The notes beneath the pieces were generated by a model that ran no database searches, had not been told where the DNA came from, and saw nothing but the letters and a program-made list of their open reading frames with translations. From Streptomyces longwoodensis (GTDB lineage: Bacteria; Actinomycetota; Actinomycetes; Streptomycetales; Streptomycetaceae): a DNA stretch of 64,000 nt. Positions 33,650 through 46,249 of the stretch are shown in pieces. The stretch is taken from assembly GCF_001514125.1 (NCBI RefSeq), contig NZ_KQ948567.1, positions 1-64,000 on the forward strand. The letters are read 5' to 3'. Positions within the stretch are counted from its first letter, which is position 1, and every line of letters begins with the position of its first letter. Made by a program: the position numbers and the translations under genes.

Positions 33650-33718
33650 GGCCGGGGACGGTAGGTGTGCCCGGCGTCACGGCATCAGCCTTGTGCGCAC
33701 ATGCCCTTCTTTTGCTTG

Positions 33719-33731
33719 CAACAGGCTGTTG
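33719..33731. promoter_or_regulatory. Palindrome in the ABC operon / response regulator promoter region
   Basis: CAACAG-G-CTGTTG, perfect 6-1-6, flanked by near-copies TTTTGCTTGC (33710) and TTTTGCTCGC (33737). It lies in the only low-GC stretch between the divergent transporter and regulator genes. A regulator binding site is inferred. Confidence 0.4.
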
Positions 33732-33814
33732 TGCTCGTTTTGCTCGCGCTAGAACAACGGAGCCGAAACACGGGCGTCACACGCGCCCGCCAGGCCTTGA
33801 GGGAAAGAGGCCCG

Positions 33815-34507
33815 ATGATTGACGTCCTGGTGGTGGACGACGACTTCCGTGTCGCAGAGATCAACGCCAAGTACGTGGGGAAGGTTCCCGGCTTCCGGGT
33901 CGCCGCCCGCGCGCACAGCGCCGCCCAGGCGCTGGCCGCCGTCGAACGCGGCGGCATCGACCTGGTGCTCCTCGACCACTACCTGCCCGACCGGACGGGC
34001 CTGCACCTCGTGCACCGCATGCGGGAACAGGGCCACGGCACCGACGTCATCATGATCACGGCGGCCAGCGACGTCACGACGGTCCAGGCGGCGATGCGCC
34101 TGGGCGCCCTGCACTACCTGGTGAAACCCTTCACCTTCGCCGCCCTGCGGGCCCGCCTCGACTCCTACGCCGCACTGCGCCGCACCGTCGACCGCGTGGG
34201 CGGCCACGGCCTCACCGGACAGGAGCAGGTGGACCGTATCTTCGGCGCCCTGCGCACCGCAGCGGTGCCGCCCTCCCCCGGCCTGCCCAGCGGCCACTCG
34301 GAGCCGACGACCGACCTGATCTGCGCCGTCCTGCACCGCGCGGGCCACCCCCTGTCGGCCCACGAGGTCGCCACGAAGACGGGCCTGAGCCGTTCCACCG
34401 CGCAGCGCTACCTCCGCCACCTCGAACAGGCCGGCCGCCTGCGCCTCTCCCTCAAGTACGGCGACACGGGCCGCCCGGAACACCGCTACGCCTGGGTGGC
34501 CCCGTAG
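33815..34507 (+). CDS. Orphan CitB/DctR-type response regulator
   Basis: 230 residues, clearly paralogous to the regulator at 30133: well over half of aligned positions are identical, including MRxGALxYLVKPF and LKYGDxGRPEHRYxW. Phospho-acceptor Asp54 is in LVLLDHYLPD. The HTH is PLSAHEVATKTGLSRSTAQRYLRHLE. No kinase gene adjoins it, so it may share the kinase at 28466 or have lost its partner. It is divergent from the ABC importer, its likely target. GAAAGAGG precedes the ATG. Confidence 0.9.
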   Translation: MIDVLVVDDDFRVAEINAKYVGKVPGFRVAARAHSAAQALAAVERGGIDLVLLDHYLPDRTGLHLVHRMREQGHGTDVIMITAASDVTTVQAAMRLGALHYLVKPFTFAALRARLDSYAALRRTVDRVGGHGLTGQEQVDRIFGALRTAAVPPSPGLPSGHSEPTTDLICAVLHRAGHPLSAHEVATKTGLSRSTAQRYLRHLEQAGRLRLSLKYGDTGRPEHRYAWVAP

Positions 34508-34553
34508 CGGCTGCGCGACAGGCCATCCCGGCCCCGGCTGCACGGCCCACCGA

Positions 34554-36146
34554 CTACACGGCTCCCGCACCCGTCAGCGACCGCACCTCGGTCTCCGCGT
34601 GCTTGGCCTCGTCGGCGACCTCGGCCGAGGTGACCGTGCCGAGCCAGCCCGCGAGGAAGCCCAGCGGGATGGACACGAGGCCGGGGTTCTGGAGCGGGAA
34701 GTACTGGAAGTCCACGCCCGGGAACAGCGACTCGGGACTGCCGGAGACCACCGGGGACAGCACGACGAGCACCAGGGCCGGCACCAGTCCGCCGTACACC
34801 GCGTACACCGCTCCCCGGGTGGTGAAGCCTCGCCAGAACAGCGAGTAGAGCAGGACGGGCAGGTTGGCGGAGGCGGCCACCGCGAAGGCGAGCCCCACCA
34901 GGAAGGCGACGTTCAGGTCGCGGGCGAGCAGGCCGAGCGCGATCGCCACCACACCGATGCCGACGGCGGCCGCCCGCGCTACGGCCACCTCGCTGCGGGG
35001 CTCGGCCCGTCGGCGGCGCAACGACGCGTACAGGTCGTGGGCCACCGACGCGGAGGACGCGAGCGTGATGCCGGCGACGACCGCGAGGATCGTGGCGAAG
35101 GCGACGGCGGCCACGACGGCGAACAGGACGGTGCCGCCCGTCGAGTCCGACCCGCCGCCCAGGTCGAGCGCCAGCAGCGGGACCGCCGTGTTCCCGGCCG
35201 CGTTGGAAGCGCGCACCGCTTGCGGGCCCACGATGGCCGCCGCGCCGAAGCCCAGGACGATGGTCATCAGGTAGAACCCGCCGATCAGCCCGATCGACCA
35301 CACCACGGACCGCCGCGCGGCCCGGGCGGTCGGCACGGTGTAGAAGCGCGACAGGATGTGCGGCAGGCCTGCGGTGCCCAGCACCAGGGCCAGCCCGAGA
35401 CTGATGAAGTCGAACCGGGCCGTCCAGTCCCCGCCGTACTTCAACCCCGGCGCGAGGAACGCGTTCCCGTGCCCGCTGCGCTCGGCCGCCGTGAGCAGCA
35501 ACCGGTCGAAGTCACCGTGGAACCGCACCAGCACCAGCGCCGTCAGCGCCACGGTGCCGCCGAGCAGCAGGACCGCCTTCACGATCTGGATCCAGGTGGT
35601 GGCCCGCATCCCGCCTAACGACACGTAGATCACCATGAGCGCGCCGACGCCCACCACGGTCCAGCACTGGGCCGCCGCGCTGGTGCGTCCGAGCAGCAGC
35701 GCCACCAGGCTGCCCGCACCCACCATCTGCGCGACCAGATAGAGAACGGACACGGTGACCGACGAGGTTCCCGCGGCGATCCGCACCGGCCTCTCGCTCA
35801 TCCGGGCCGCGACGACGTCGGCCAGCGTGAACCGGCCGCAGTTGCGGACCAGTTCGGCGACCAGGAACAGCACCACCAGCCAGGCCACGAGGAAGCCCAC
35901 CGAGTACAGCAGCCCGTCGTAGCCGAACAGCGCGATGAGCCCGGAGATCCCGAGGAACGACGCGGCCGACATGTAGTCGCCCGCGATGGCGAAGCCGTTC
36001 TCCATGGGCGAGAACAGGCGCCCGCCCGCGTAGAACTCCTCGGCCGAACCGTGCCGGTCGCGGCTGACCCAGGTCGTGATGCCCAGCGTGACCGCGATGA
36101 ACGCGCTGAACAGCACCAGGGCCAGTGTCTGATGGTTGCCGGTCAC
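34554..36146 (-). CDS. Sodium:solute symporter (SSS family, ActP-like)
   Basis: 530 residues with about 13 transmembrane segments. It opens with the SSS signature region FYAGGRLFSPMENGFAIAGDYMSAASFLG (sodium-site helix). GMRATTWIQIVKAVLLLGG and GTAGLPHILSRFYTVP, conserved in acetate/monocarboxylate permeases, follow. GTG at 36146 overlaps the stop of the upstream DUF485 gene (GTGA). The DUF485-symporter pairing is typical of ActP-type acetate or other short-chain carboxylate uptake. The substrate is inferred. Confidence 0.92.
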   Translation of the reverse strand: MTGNHQTLALVLFSAFIAVTLGITTWVSRDRHGSAEEFYAGGRLFSPMENGFAIAGDYMSAASFLGISGLIALFGYDGLLYSVGFLVAWLVVLFLVAELVRNCGRFTLADVVAARMSERPVRIAAGTSSVTVSVLYLVAQMVGAGSLVALLLGRTSAAAQCWTVVGVGALMVIYVSLGGMRATTWIQIVKAVLLLGGTVALTALVLVRFHGDFDRLLLTAAERSGHGNAFLAPGLKYGGDWTARFDFISLGLALVLGTAGLPHILSRFYTVPTARAARRSVVWSIGLIGGFYLMTIVLGFGAAAIVGPQAVRASNAAGNTAVPLLALDLGGGSDSTGGTVLFAVVAAVAFATILAVVAGITLASSASVAHDLYASLRRRRAEPRSEVAVARAAAVGIGVVAIALGLLARDLNVAFLVGLAFAVAASANLPVLLYSLFWRGFTTRGAVYAVYGGLVPALVLVVLSPVVSGSPESLFPGVDFQYFPLQNPGLVSIPLGFLAGWLGTVTSAEVADEAKHAETEVRSLTGAGAV

Positions 36147-36688
36147 GCCGCACCGCCCCTTGCTCCTCGGGTCAACTCCTGGGTGTCCCAGCGCAGTTCC
36201 AGCGCGGCCCGGTCCCTGCGCAGCCGGGCGTGGCGCGCGTAGGCCCAGGTGAGCAGGAACGTGCTGAGGAACTGTCCGAGTCCCGCCACCAGCCCCACAT
36301 TCACTGCCCCGGCGACGGGACGCGCCATGAAACCCGGCGCCGCCGTCGCCGCCACGACGTAGGCCACGTACCAGAGGAAGAACGCGACGCTCGCTGGCAC
36401 CACGAACCGCCGGTACCTGCTGCGCACTTCCTGGAAAGCCGGGCTGCCCTGCACCTCGAGGTAGACCTCGGCCGCCGCCACGTCGTCGTCCTGCCCCTGC
36501 CGAGCCGCCGGCACCGGGGCGGCCACCGTGCTCGGCTCGCCCCATCCCGAGGAAAGCGCGTCGTACCAGGGGTCGTCGAACGGCACGTCCCCCGGCATGT
36601 CGGCGGAGGCCGGACCCCGCGCCTCGTGGTGCCCCTCCGATGGGCCGGAACCGTCCCCGCCGCGCACGCGACCTTTGCTGAACTGCAT
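36143..36688 (-). CDS. DUF485 membrane protein, partner of the symporter
   Basis: 181 residues. A disordered acidic N-terminus of about 75 residues precedes the DUF485 domain. The domain begins with SPAFQEVRSRYRRFVVPASVAFFLWYVAYV, contains two transmembrane helices and ends with YARHARLRRDRAALEL. It is normally co-encoded with ActP-type symporters. ATG 36688 is taken as the start. An in-frame TTG two codons earlier exists, and neither has a clear ribosome site. Confidence 0.85.
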   Translation of the reverse strand: MQFSKGRVRGGDGSGPSEGHHEARGPASADMPGDVPFDDPWYDALSSGWGEPSTVAAPVPAARQGQDDDVAAAEVYLEVQGSPAFQEVRSRYRRFVVPASVAFFLWYVAYVVAATAAPGFMARPVAGAVNVGLVAGLGQFLSTFLLTWAYARHARLRRDRAALELRWDTQELTRGARGGAA

Positions 36689-36782
36689 GCCCAAGGATGG
36701 ACAGAACGGGCCGATCCCTGACTTCTCTTCCCCGCGCTCTTCACCCCATCAGGTGACCTGTCCGGGGCGGCCCCGTCGGGCT

Positions 36783-37465
<683 letters not shown>

Positions 37466-37469
<4 letters not shown>

Positions 37470-38617
37470 ACCGGCACCCTCAACCTCACCGCGAACCCTT
37501 CCTCGTCCGGTCCGGCCTCCAGCGAGCCGCCCAGCAGTTCGGCGCGTTCTCTCATCCCGAGCAGACCGTACCCGCCGCCCGCGCCCGCCAGTTCGCCCGG
37601 CGGGCCGCCCGAGTCCCGGACGTCCAGGGTCACTTCGCCCGGCCCGTACTCCAGCCGTACCCGCACCTCGGCCCCCGGGGCGTGCTTACGGACGTTCGTG
37701 AGCGCTTCCTGGGCGACTCTGCGCACCGCCTGGGACGCCTCGGCCGGCAGCGGTCTGCGCTCTCCCCCGATCGTGACCTCGGCCCGGGGCGCCGTGCTGA
37801 CGAGCTGGGCCAGGAAGTCCTCCAGCGGGGTCAGTTCACCGCGCAGCGCGGACAACGCCTGCCGGGTCTCGTCGAGGCCGTCCCGGGCCATGCCCCGCGC
37901 CGCGACCACTCGCTCGAGGACCTGCTCGCGCTCCGCGCCCCGCTCGATCAACAGCCGGGCCGCTTCCAGGTGCACCAGCTGAGCCGAGAGGCTGTGCGCC
38001 AGCACGTCGTGGATCTCCCGGGCGATCCGGGCCCGCTCCGCCAGGGCGGCCGATTCCGCCTCGGCCACGCGGGCCGCCCTCTCCTGGGCCAGCAGTCGCT
38101 GGGTGTTGCCGCGCGCCTCGGCGTCCAGCCGGAGCGTGTACCCGGCCAGCGCCATCCCTCCGGCGGTCACGGCCGCCGTGGGCCAGCTGTCGTTGTCGAC
38201 CATCGCGAACGAGGCCAGCGCGAGCGCGGCGGTCGGCAAGCCTGCTCCCAGCGGCAGCCGCTCCAGCGCGGTGATGGCACACCCGCAGCACAGGACGAGT
38301 GCGGGCGAACGGAAACCCAGGGCGTATCCCCCCACCGCGAGGCCCAGCAACAGGGCAATGTGGGCCAGGGAGGGCCACAGCCGGTGTTCGAACGTCGTCC
38401 GGAAGAAGGCCCAGGCGAGGGCTCCGGCGAGGAGAACGCCGGCCACTCCGGCCACCAGGCCCCAGCCGTGGGCCCGGCTGCTGTGGAAGGCGGCCGTCAG
38501 CAGGACCCCGAGGACGAGGAGCCGTACGGCCCAGGCGATCAGACGCCGCGCCCGGGAGGTTCCCTCACGGCCGAGGGCTTCGCGGGACGGCCAGCGGGTC
38601 AGGGCGCTGTCGGTCAC
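37466..38617 (-). CDS. HisKA_3-type sensor histidine kinase
   Basis: 383 residues. The N-terminal half is hydrophobic with five or six transmembrane helices and no large sensor domain. The dimerisation/phosphoacceptor box is ERARIAREIHDVLAHSLSAQLV, with the His of EIHD. The ATPase shows EALTNVRKHA, VRDSGGPPG and GGGYGLLGMRERAELLGG. GTG 38617 is preferred to ATG 38635 because GGAAGGAG sits five bases before it and it overlaps the stop of the upstream gene (GTGA). Confidence 0.92.
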
Positions 38618-39141
38618 ACGCGCTCCTTCCGCCATCGCGGGGACCGGGACACCTCGTCACCGTACGCCGGGGAACCGGCGGGCCCCTGTGCCCAGCGCGC
38701 CCGCTGGACGAGGACCCCGGAGCGGACGAGCAGGGTGGCCGCGAGCGCGATCATCAGGGCGGCGCTGCCCTGGTGGACACCGAGGGCCGTGCCCAGTGCG
38801 AAGAGACCCACCCGCACGGCTATGCCCACGAGCCACACCGCCGCACTCGCCTTGGTGCTCTTGCTCCACACCGTGCCGTCCGGTTCCGTCCACAGACGGG
38901 TGGTCCAGGCCCAGCCGGCTCCGATCGCGAGGCCCACCAGCAGTTCAGCAGCGAGCAGGGCGGCCGAGGTGACGCCGTGGCGGGCGTAGAGCAGTCCCGG
39001 TTCGCGCAGTGCCACGACGACGAGGATCCCGGGCAGGAGCCACCAGCGCCGGTCGGCGTCGATCCGGACGGCGCGCATCTGCCGTGCGATCACCAGGGCG
39101 GCCACGGCCACGATCACCAACGCGTCGACGAGCCCGGACAT
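38614..39141 (-). CDS. Small membrane protein, first gene of the NarL-type operon (DUF1453/CcdC-like)
   Basis: 175 residues with four to five transmembrane helices. A conserved-looking cytoplasmic segment ARQMRAVRIDADRRWWLLPG follows the first helix, with a charged C-terminus. GGAGG precedes ATG 39141. The GTGA overlap with the kinase gene suggests a stoichiometric role with the two-component system, for example as an accessory membrane sensor. That role is inference from gene order alone. Confidence 0.78.
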   Translation of the reverse strand: MSGLVDALVIVAVAALVIARQMRAVRIDADRRWWLLPGILVVVALREPGLLYARHGVTSAALLAAELLVGLAIGAGWAWTTRLWTEPDGTVWSKSTKASAAVWLVGIAVRVGLFALGTALGVHQGSAALMIALAATLLVRSGVLVQRARWAQGPAGSPAYGDEVSRSPRWRKERV

Positions 39142-39259
39142 CACTGCCTCCGTGAACGGGGAAGGGGAGCCGACAGCGAGCGCTGCCGACGCCTTCGACG
39201 CTACGGATCGGCGGAGCTCCGGTGATCGGAGCACGGGTGGATCACGGGTGGATTCAGCG

Positions 39260-39299
39260 GGGCTGGGGCTCTCCACCCACGGGTGGAGAGCCCCAGCCC
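39260..39299 (-). terminator. 19-bp perfect hairpin downstream of parE
   Basis: Arms 39260-39278 and 39281-39299 are exact inverse complements around a 2-base centre (so a 4-base loop in practice). It lies 83 bases after the parE stop. The sequence CACGGGTGGA also recurs nearby (39233, 39244) and in the stem (39279). No U-tract. It may terminate parE transcription and insulate the NarL-type operon promoter. Confidence 0.7.
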
Positions 39300-39381
39300 G
39301 CCCGGCCCGCGAGGAGCCGGCCGAACGCGAAGCGCCGGACGACGTCCCGACGTGTGATGTGCCGGACGCCCGGCGCAGTCG

Positions 39382-41505
<2,124 letters not shown>

Positions 41506-41947
41506 GCGGTTCGCTCCTCGCTGAATTTCAGGTGGGGCCCTTCTGGGTAAGGGCACGGCTTCGGTCGCCGCCACGAGGGTACCGAGGCCTGGTAGAGCCG
41601 TTGTCACGCCACCCTCGCGGTGAACTCAGCCTAGTCCAGACTCGTATGCATGTTCGATCCCTCGATGGGGTGAAGTACATATCACGTTCCCTTCCAGGCA
41701 TGAACCATTTAGGCTCCGGGCACGTCCTCATGAACAAACCGGCAAGCCGGCCGGGAGGACCTGACCATGACCGACAGAGCGAAACCGTAAGCACCGCAGA
41801 AACGCACTACGGCACATTCGCCGCCAGACCGGCTGCACCCAGCCACCACGAAAGATTTTTTCGTGGAACGGCCACGAGCGGGAACGTTTGGGGCTGGTTG
41901 GATGTTGACCCTGGTACGACAGCTCGTCGAGCTAGAGAAGAGGCGAC
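41506..41947. other. Divergent intergenic region, parE / DUF7455 gene
   Basis: 442 bases. No gene seen. It includes a T6 run (41867-41872) beside a small CGTGG/CCACG stem and the sigma-R-like promoter listed separately. Low-GC patches near 41640-41720 may hold the parE promoter. Confidence 0.5.
41880..41907 (+). promoter_or_regulatory. Sigma-R-like ECF promoter
   Basis: GGGAAC (41880-41885), an 18-base spacer and GTTG (41904-41907) fit the sigma-R pattern GGGAAY-N18-GTTG of the thiol-oxidative stress regulon. It predicts a start near 41913 and a leader of about 35 bases ahead of the zinc-ribbon gene. The match is by eye. Confidence 0.55.
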
Positions 41948-42178
41948 GTGACTACTGTTCTGACCCCCGCGAGCCAGCTGACGGCCGCTGACCGCTGCGA
42001 CCGCTGCGGCGCCCAGGCTTACCTGCGCGTCGTCCTGCTCAGTGGCGGAGAACTGCTCTTCTGCGCCCACCACGGTCGCAAGTTCGAGCCGGAACTCAAG
42101 AAGATCGCCGCTGAGATACAGGACGAGACCGAGCGCCTGACGGCCGTTCCCAACACCGTCTCCGAAGAAGAGCGCTGA
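41948..42178 (+). CDS. DUF7455 zinc-ribbon-like small protein
   Basis: 76 residues. Cys17 and Cys20 (CDRCG), with Cys39 and His41/His42 (CAHHG), form a likely zinc knuckle. A C-terminal helix FEPELKKIAAEIQDETERL follows. This is a conserved actinobacterial small protein without assigned function, encoded between parE and hrdB in Streptomyces. GAAGAGG precedes the GTG. A thiol-zinc centre under a sigma-R-like promoter would fit a redox-sensitive role, which is inference. Confidence 0.85.
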   Translation: MTTVLTPASQLTAADRCDRCGAQAYLRVVLLSGGELLFCAHHGRKFEPELKKIAAEIQDETERLTAVPNTVSEEER

Positions 42179-42221
42179 TCCTCGGCGTCCACGACGAGCC
42201 AGACCCGGCACAGGCCGGTCA

Positions 42222-42259
42222 GCGGGCGGCCGCCCCTCGACGGAGGGGCGGCCGCCCGC
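42222..42259. terminator. Bidirectional 17-bp hairpin between the DUF7455 and protease genes
   Basis: Perfect stem 42222-42238 against 42243-42259 with a GACG loop, between two convergent stops (42178 and 42291). Confidence 0.85.
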
Positions 42260-42290
42260 ACTCGTGGCTCCTCAGACGCCCTGAACCGCC

Positions 42291-43157
42291 TCAGGAGGCC
42301 CCGTGCGGCGTCCGGGAGCCGCGGTCCCAGCCCAGCGTCCGCAGAGCGTCGGAGACGCGCGTGTAGACGCCCGGGCTCCCCGCCCGTCCGCAGCCGCTCC
42401 CCCACGACACCAGACCCACCAGCCGCCCCTGGGCGACCAGCGGCCCCCCGCTGTCCCCCTGGCACGAGTCGACGCCACCCTGCTCCTCCCCGGCACAGAG
42501 CATGCTGCCGGCGGCGTAGCGGCCCTCGAAGGAGCCCGGGTAGGCCCTCTCGCACACGGCGTCCGCCAGTACGTGGACGGACGCGGCCCGCAGGCTGTGC
42601 GGGTAGGCGCCGTTCCCCGTGATGTCGCCCCAGCCGTAGACCGTGGCCTGGGTGCCCGGCGCGTACGCCGGGTCGCCCGCCGGGGCCATCCGGAGGATCG
42701 CGGACGCCGGCAGGGGCTCGCTGAGTGTCAGCACGGCGAAGTCGCCGGACTTGCTGGAGGAGTCGTAGCCCGGGTTGACCCAGACCTCACGCACGGCGAT
42801 CTCCTGGCCCGCCGTCGTGGACAGATCGGTACGCCCCGTCACGACCCTCAGGTCCCGCGCCTTGCTCGCGGACGTCCCCAGCACGTCCCGGCTCATGCAG
42901 TGGGCCGCGGTGAGCACCGTCGTCAGACCGACGGCCACGCCTCCGCAGAACTGCCCCGACCGCGTACCCCCGAACTGGTCACGGCTGGACAGCGCGACCG
43001 TCCACGGGCTCTGGGACACGTCGACCGGGAAGCCGCCCACCACGACACCACCGGGGGCCGCCTCCGCGGCCTGGACGGCCGTCCCCAGCGGTATCGCCAT
43101 CACCGCGGCTGCCATGACCACCGGCCGGACCAGGGCCCGCACGAACGAACGACGCAT
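42291..43157 (-). CDS. Secreted trypsin-like serine protease (S1 family)
   Basis: 288 residues. Signal peptide to about residue 34 (basic MRRSFVRALVR, hydrophobic core, cleavage near AEA-AP). The triad is His86 (TAAHC), Asp139 (SGDFAVL) and Ser236 (GDSGGP). The specificity region reads SCQGDSGGP with the residue six before the Ser being Asp230, which suggests trypsin-like Arg/Lys cleavage. The mature N-terminus VVVGGFPVD resembles the IVGG activation site, so it may be made as a short proform. Confidence 0.93.
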   Translation of the reverse strand: MRRSFVRALVRPVVMAAAVMAIPLGTAVQAAEAAPGGVVVGGFPVDVSQSPWTVALSSRDQFGGTRSGQFCGGVAVGLTTVLTAAHCMSRDVLGTSASKARDLRVVTGRTDLSTTAGQEIAVREVWVNPGYDSSSKSGDFAVLTLSEPLPASAILRMAPAGDPAYAPGTQATVYGWGDITGNGAYPHSLRAASVHVLADAVCERAYPGSFEGRYAAGSMLCAGEEQGGVDSCQGDSGGPLVAQGRLVGLVSWGSGCGRAGSPGVYTRVSDALRTLGWDRGSRTPHGAS

Positions 43158-43233
43158 GGATCCTCCTCACTCAGGGCTGACCACAGGAAACCCAGAGTGA
43201 TCCAGTACCGGCCGCGCCGCACGCGCGCCGACA

Positions 43234-43275
43234 CGCCGAAGGCCCGGTTCCCCCACGGGAACCGGGCCTTCGGCG
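43234..43275 (-). terminator. hrdB terminator hairpin
   Basis: A perfect 19-bp stem (43234-43252 against 43257-43275) with a CCAC loop starts 15 bases past the hrdB stop. Confidence 0.88.
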
Positions 43276-43290
43276 TCGTACGACGGTGAC

Positions 43291-44832
<1,542 letters not shown>

Positions 44833-44938
44833 GAACAACCTCTCGGAACGTTGGAAAACGGCTTCCGGCCCCGTCCACGACGGACAGGAGCCGACCACCG
44901 ACCTGGGGATGGGCCGACGGTGCGGGCGGGGGCCGGGA

Positions 44939-44972
44939 GAAGCACAGCGCCTTGACCGGCGTCCGTATTCCC
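44939..44972 (-). promoter_or_regulatory. Candidate sigma-R-type hrdB promoter
   Basis: On the minus strand GGGAAT (44972-44967), an 18-base spacer, then GCTGTG. The -35 is perfect; the -10 has GCTG instead of GTTG. A sigma-R-dependent hrdB promoter is established in S. coelicolor, which supports the reading. The implied leader is about 100 bases. Confidence 0.5.
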
Positions 44973-45142
44973 TCCGCGGCTGTCACCTCTTAGGTCATCG
45001 CATAGTTCCCGTGAGCGTTACGCCCAATCTTCGTGGCCCGAGTCACACCGCTTAAGCGCTCAAAATCGGTCAGATACGGGCAGACGAGGTAACCGGAGGG
45101 TGCGAGGGACAGCCAGGGATGCGGGTCGGCAGTTCGCACCGT

Positions 45143-45178
45143 CGGACCCCGCAGGGCCGCGAGGGCCTGCGGGGTCCG
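45143..45178 (-). terminator. whiH terminator hairpin
   Basis: A 13-bp stem (45143-45155 against 45166-45178) with a 10-base loop, 107 bases past the whiH stop. Confidence 0.6.
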
Positions 45179-45284
45179 ATGAAGGGACGGGGCGACGGCC
45201 GGAGGGCGACACGAGGTCGACGGTCGGAGGACGACACGGGGAGAAGACAGACGTCCACGGACGCACCGCCCGGGGTGCGCGCCT

Positions 45285-46172
45285 TCAGTGCTCGCGCGGG
45301 GCCGGCACCACGCGCTCGACCTCGGGGTGCACGGTGAGCAGCTGGCGCATGGCCGCCTCGGCGCCGGCACCGTCACCCGCCGCGAGGGAGTCGACGATCC
45401 GCAGGTGGTGCGTCAGCGACGCCTCGGTCGGCCGGTCGCAACCGGTGACCGGCCCGCCCGAGACCTGGAGGGCGGCCGACACGATCCCGTGCAGGTGCTC
45501 CAGCATGCGGTTGCCCGCGACCTGGATGAGCAGGGTGTGGAACTCGGCGTCGGCACGCGCGTACGTCAGGGCGTCGCCCTGCCCCATGGCGTGCCCCATG
45601 ATCTCGACCATGTCACCCAGCCGCTGCTGGATGTCGTCGCGCCCGTGCCCGGCAGCCAGGCGCGCGGCGAGCGGCTCGATGGTCCAGCGCAGCTCGCTCA
45701 GCTCGCGGCGCTGGTCGTCGCGCTGCGGCCCGTAGGCGCGCCATTCGATGATGTCCGGATCCAGCAGGTTCCAGTCACTGACGGGACGCACACGCGTCCC
45801 GACGTTCGGCCGCGCACTGACGAGGCCCTTGGCCTCCAGGACGCGGAGCGATTCACGGACGACAGTGCGGGAGACCTCGAACCGCTGCCCGATCTCCTCG
45901 GGCACGAGCGGACGGTCGGCTCCCAGGTCACCCGAAACGATCATCTGGCCCAGCTGCTGCACGAGCTGGCCGTGCAGCCCGCGGCCGCGACTGCCGGAGG
46001 CACGTCGGCCCACTCGGCCCAGCTCGGGTTCCGCGGCTTCCCAGGCAGCGGGTCCGACGCGCTCGGCGGAGGGGGCCTCGGCGTAGGGGTAGCGGTCGAG
46101 ATCGCCCGGGCCTGCCAGACCGGAGTCGGAGGAGCGGGCGGCGGTCATCATGGTGTGCGCAAGGGTACTCAC
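45285..46172 (-). CDS. whiH: Sporulation regulator WhiH (GntR/FadR family)
   Basis: 295 residues. An N-terminal extension (about 1-55) precedes a GntR winged helix with LVPEEIGQRFEVSRTVVRES and ARPNVGTRVRP. The FCD domain shows ELRWTIEPLAARLAAGH, ADAEFHTLLIQVAGNRMLEHLH and HLRIVDSLAAGDG. The place next to hrdB, the length and the VSTLAHTMMTAARSSDSG start identify WhiH, which acts in early sporulation septation of aerial hyphae. GTG 46172 is used; ATG 46151 or 46148 are alternatives, and none has a strong ribosome site. Confidence 0.88.
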   Translation of the reverse strand: MSTLAHTMMTAARSSDSGLAGPGDLDRYPYAEAPSAERVGPAAWEAAEPELGRVGRRASGSRGRGLHGQLVQQLGQMIVSGDLGADRPLVPEEIGQRFEVSRTVVRESLRVLEAKGLVSARPNVGTRVRPVSDWNLLDPDIIEWRAYGPQRDDQRRELSELRWTIEPLAARLAAGHGRDDIQQRLGDMVEIMGHAMGQGDALTYARADAEFHTLLIQVAGNRMLEHLHGIVSAALQVSGGPVTGCDRPTEASLTHHLRIVDSLAAGDGAGAEAAMRQLLTVHPEVERVVPAPREH

Positions 46173-46249
46173 GCATCTTTTGTCGGCGCCGTCTCCAACT
46201 GCCTTGAGGTCTTTGGTGAAAAGCACACGAAAGGGTGATCGCTCACACC

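Larger units (their letters stand above)
44833..45284. other. hrdB promoter region and whiH 3' region
   Basis: 452 bases. It contains a sigma-R-like element (44943-44972), a CGCTTAAGCG palindrome at 45049-45058 and a whiH terminator hairpin (45143-45178). A minus-strand frame through it (44990-45376) lacks coding bias and is not called. Confidence 0.55.

Noticed and set aside
41864..41879. CGTGG/CCACG stem next to a T6 run as a terminator
   Set aside because: The T-run precedes the stem on the plus strand and is A-rich on the minus strand, so it lacks the terminator order in either direction.
41532..41951. 139-residue plus-strand frame before the DUF7455 gene
   Set aside because: Contains the sigma-R-like promoter and an AT-rich stretch, and has no coding bias.
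44990..45376. 128-residue minus-strand frame upstream of hrdB
   Set aside because: Weak codon bias, no ribosome site, and it covers the hrdB promoter region and the whiH terminator hairpin.
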